DNA of 15,151 nucleotides from NCBI GenBank assembly GCA_031259905.1, contig JAIRKS010000082.1, positions 1-15,151 on the forward strand, written 5' to 3'. Made by a program: the position numbers and the translations under genes. This document shows positions 14,796-15,151 of the stretch, piece by piece. Every line of letters begins with the position of its first letter. Within the stretch, counting starts at the first letter, position 1. The notes beneath the pieces were generated by a model. That model was not told where the DNA came from, did not search any database, and was given only the letters and a program-made list of their open reading frames with translations. Source of the DNA: Odoribacteraceae bacterium. GTDB lineage: Bacteria > Bacteroidota > Bacteroidia > Bacteroidales > Marinifilaceae.

Positions 14796-14879
14796 CGGCG
14801 ACGCTTCGCGCACACGCGAAGGCTTGCCGCGAGTCTGCGGCGACGCTTCGCGTGCACGCGATGACTTGCCGCGAGTTCG
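14796..14879. repeat. Two tandem copies of a 42-bp sequence
   Basis: Copies at 14796-14837 and 14838-14879 both begin CGGCGACGCTTCGCG and share the CTTGCCGCGAG segment. In copy one, CTTCGCG-CACA-CGCGAAG forms a 7-bp hairpin; in copy two the second arm has changed. The pair separates the MutS-like gene from the gene at the right edge. Forty-two bp is twice the 21-bp period of the arrays at 7021-7360, although the sequences are unrelated. Confidence 0.85.
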
Positions 14880-14925
14880 CGGAAAATCCAACTGAATCGT
14901 TACTTTCGCGAAAAGCGTAACGTTA

Positions 14926-15151
14926 ATGAACATGCAAACGACTCACGATGTAAAAAACGGATTGGATTTTATTCAAAAAGTAATGGCGCGGGAAATCGAG
15001 GGCGTATCTCGGCTCTTCGAGTTCCTGTCGAGATTCAAAGTGGCAAGTGAAAAAGCGGCATCAAAACTCGTCTATCATATCAACGTGATAGACGAGTTGC
15101 ACGCTAACGAAAACGCGCATAGTCGTATACTGGCGAAATTATTGCAACAAA
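14926..15151 (+). CDS. Start of a probable PD-(D/E)XK nuclease-family protein (truncated by the window)
   Basis: The first 75 codons of an open frame that leaves the window. An in-frame second ATG lies at codon 3. The peptide starts MNMQTTHDVKNGLDFIQKVM, is helical and charged, and contains NVIDELHANENAHSRILAKLLQ. A 'NE--HS--LA-LL' pattern near the N-terminus is, as I recall, characteristic of the PD-(D/E)XK-like family often found in defence or mobile regions. The catalytic core would lie beyond the window, so this is tentative. A weak promoter-like TACTTTCG (14901-14908) with TTCG 21 bp upstream precedes it. Its GC content (near 45%) and codon use differ sharply from the MutS-like gene, which suggests separate origin. 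Confidence 0.5.
   Translation, partial: MNMQTTHDVKNGLDFIQKVMAREIEGVSRLFEFLSRFKVASEKAASKLVYHINVIDELHANENAHSRILAKLLQQ

Overview
The window reads as a chromosomal segment of a Bacteroidota organism, most likely a gut-type Bacteroidales. Three things suggest this: promoters of the TTTG / TAnnTTTG type upstream of several genes, start codons with little or no Shine-Dalgarno sequence, and the protein families present (a Bacteroides-like tryptophanase, an RhlE-type helicase with a basic tail, a GldF/GldG-like ABC exporter, and compact MutS-like ATPases). I cannot name the genus with confidence. GC content is strikingly uneven: by eye about 45-50% in the first 3.8 kb, then 60-70% from the helicase through the MutS-like gene, dropping again in the last 230 bases.

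Layout. 1-127: no confident gene. 128-309: tRNA-Asp on the minus strand, with its own promoter and intrinsic terminator. 326-2257: gcvH with its own promoter and terminator, then a GlmM-type phosphohexomutase. 2263-3441: an RlmI-type rRNA methyltransferase on the minus strand, converging on the mutase. 3474-3840: a small helix-turn-helix protein on the minus strand with promoter and terminator. 3980-5293: an RhlE-type DEAD-box helicase starting at GTG. 5444-6826: tryptophanase, ending at a strong terminator.

6874-7647 is a gene-free convergent region. It holds two adjacent tandem arrays that share an exact 21-bp period but have unrelated units; the larger has ten complete units built on an invariant 10-bp palindrome. 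A LolA-like periplasmic carrier follows on the minus strand (7648-8295). Divergent from it, an ABC ATPase and a permease fused to a GldG-like domain form a two-gene exporter operon (8642-11920).

12086-14773 encodes one 895-residue protein made of two complete MutS-like ATPase halves, each with intact Walker A and B motifs. After a duplicated 42-bp sequence, the window ends inside an AT-richer gene whose first 75 residues resemble the N-terminus of PD-(D/E)XK nuclease-family proteins.

Most genes are housekeeping or metabolic and do not form one pathway. The least ordinary parts are the double 21-bp array, the single-chain double MutS-like protein with the possible nuclease gene beside it, and the abrupt compositional changes.
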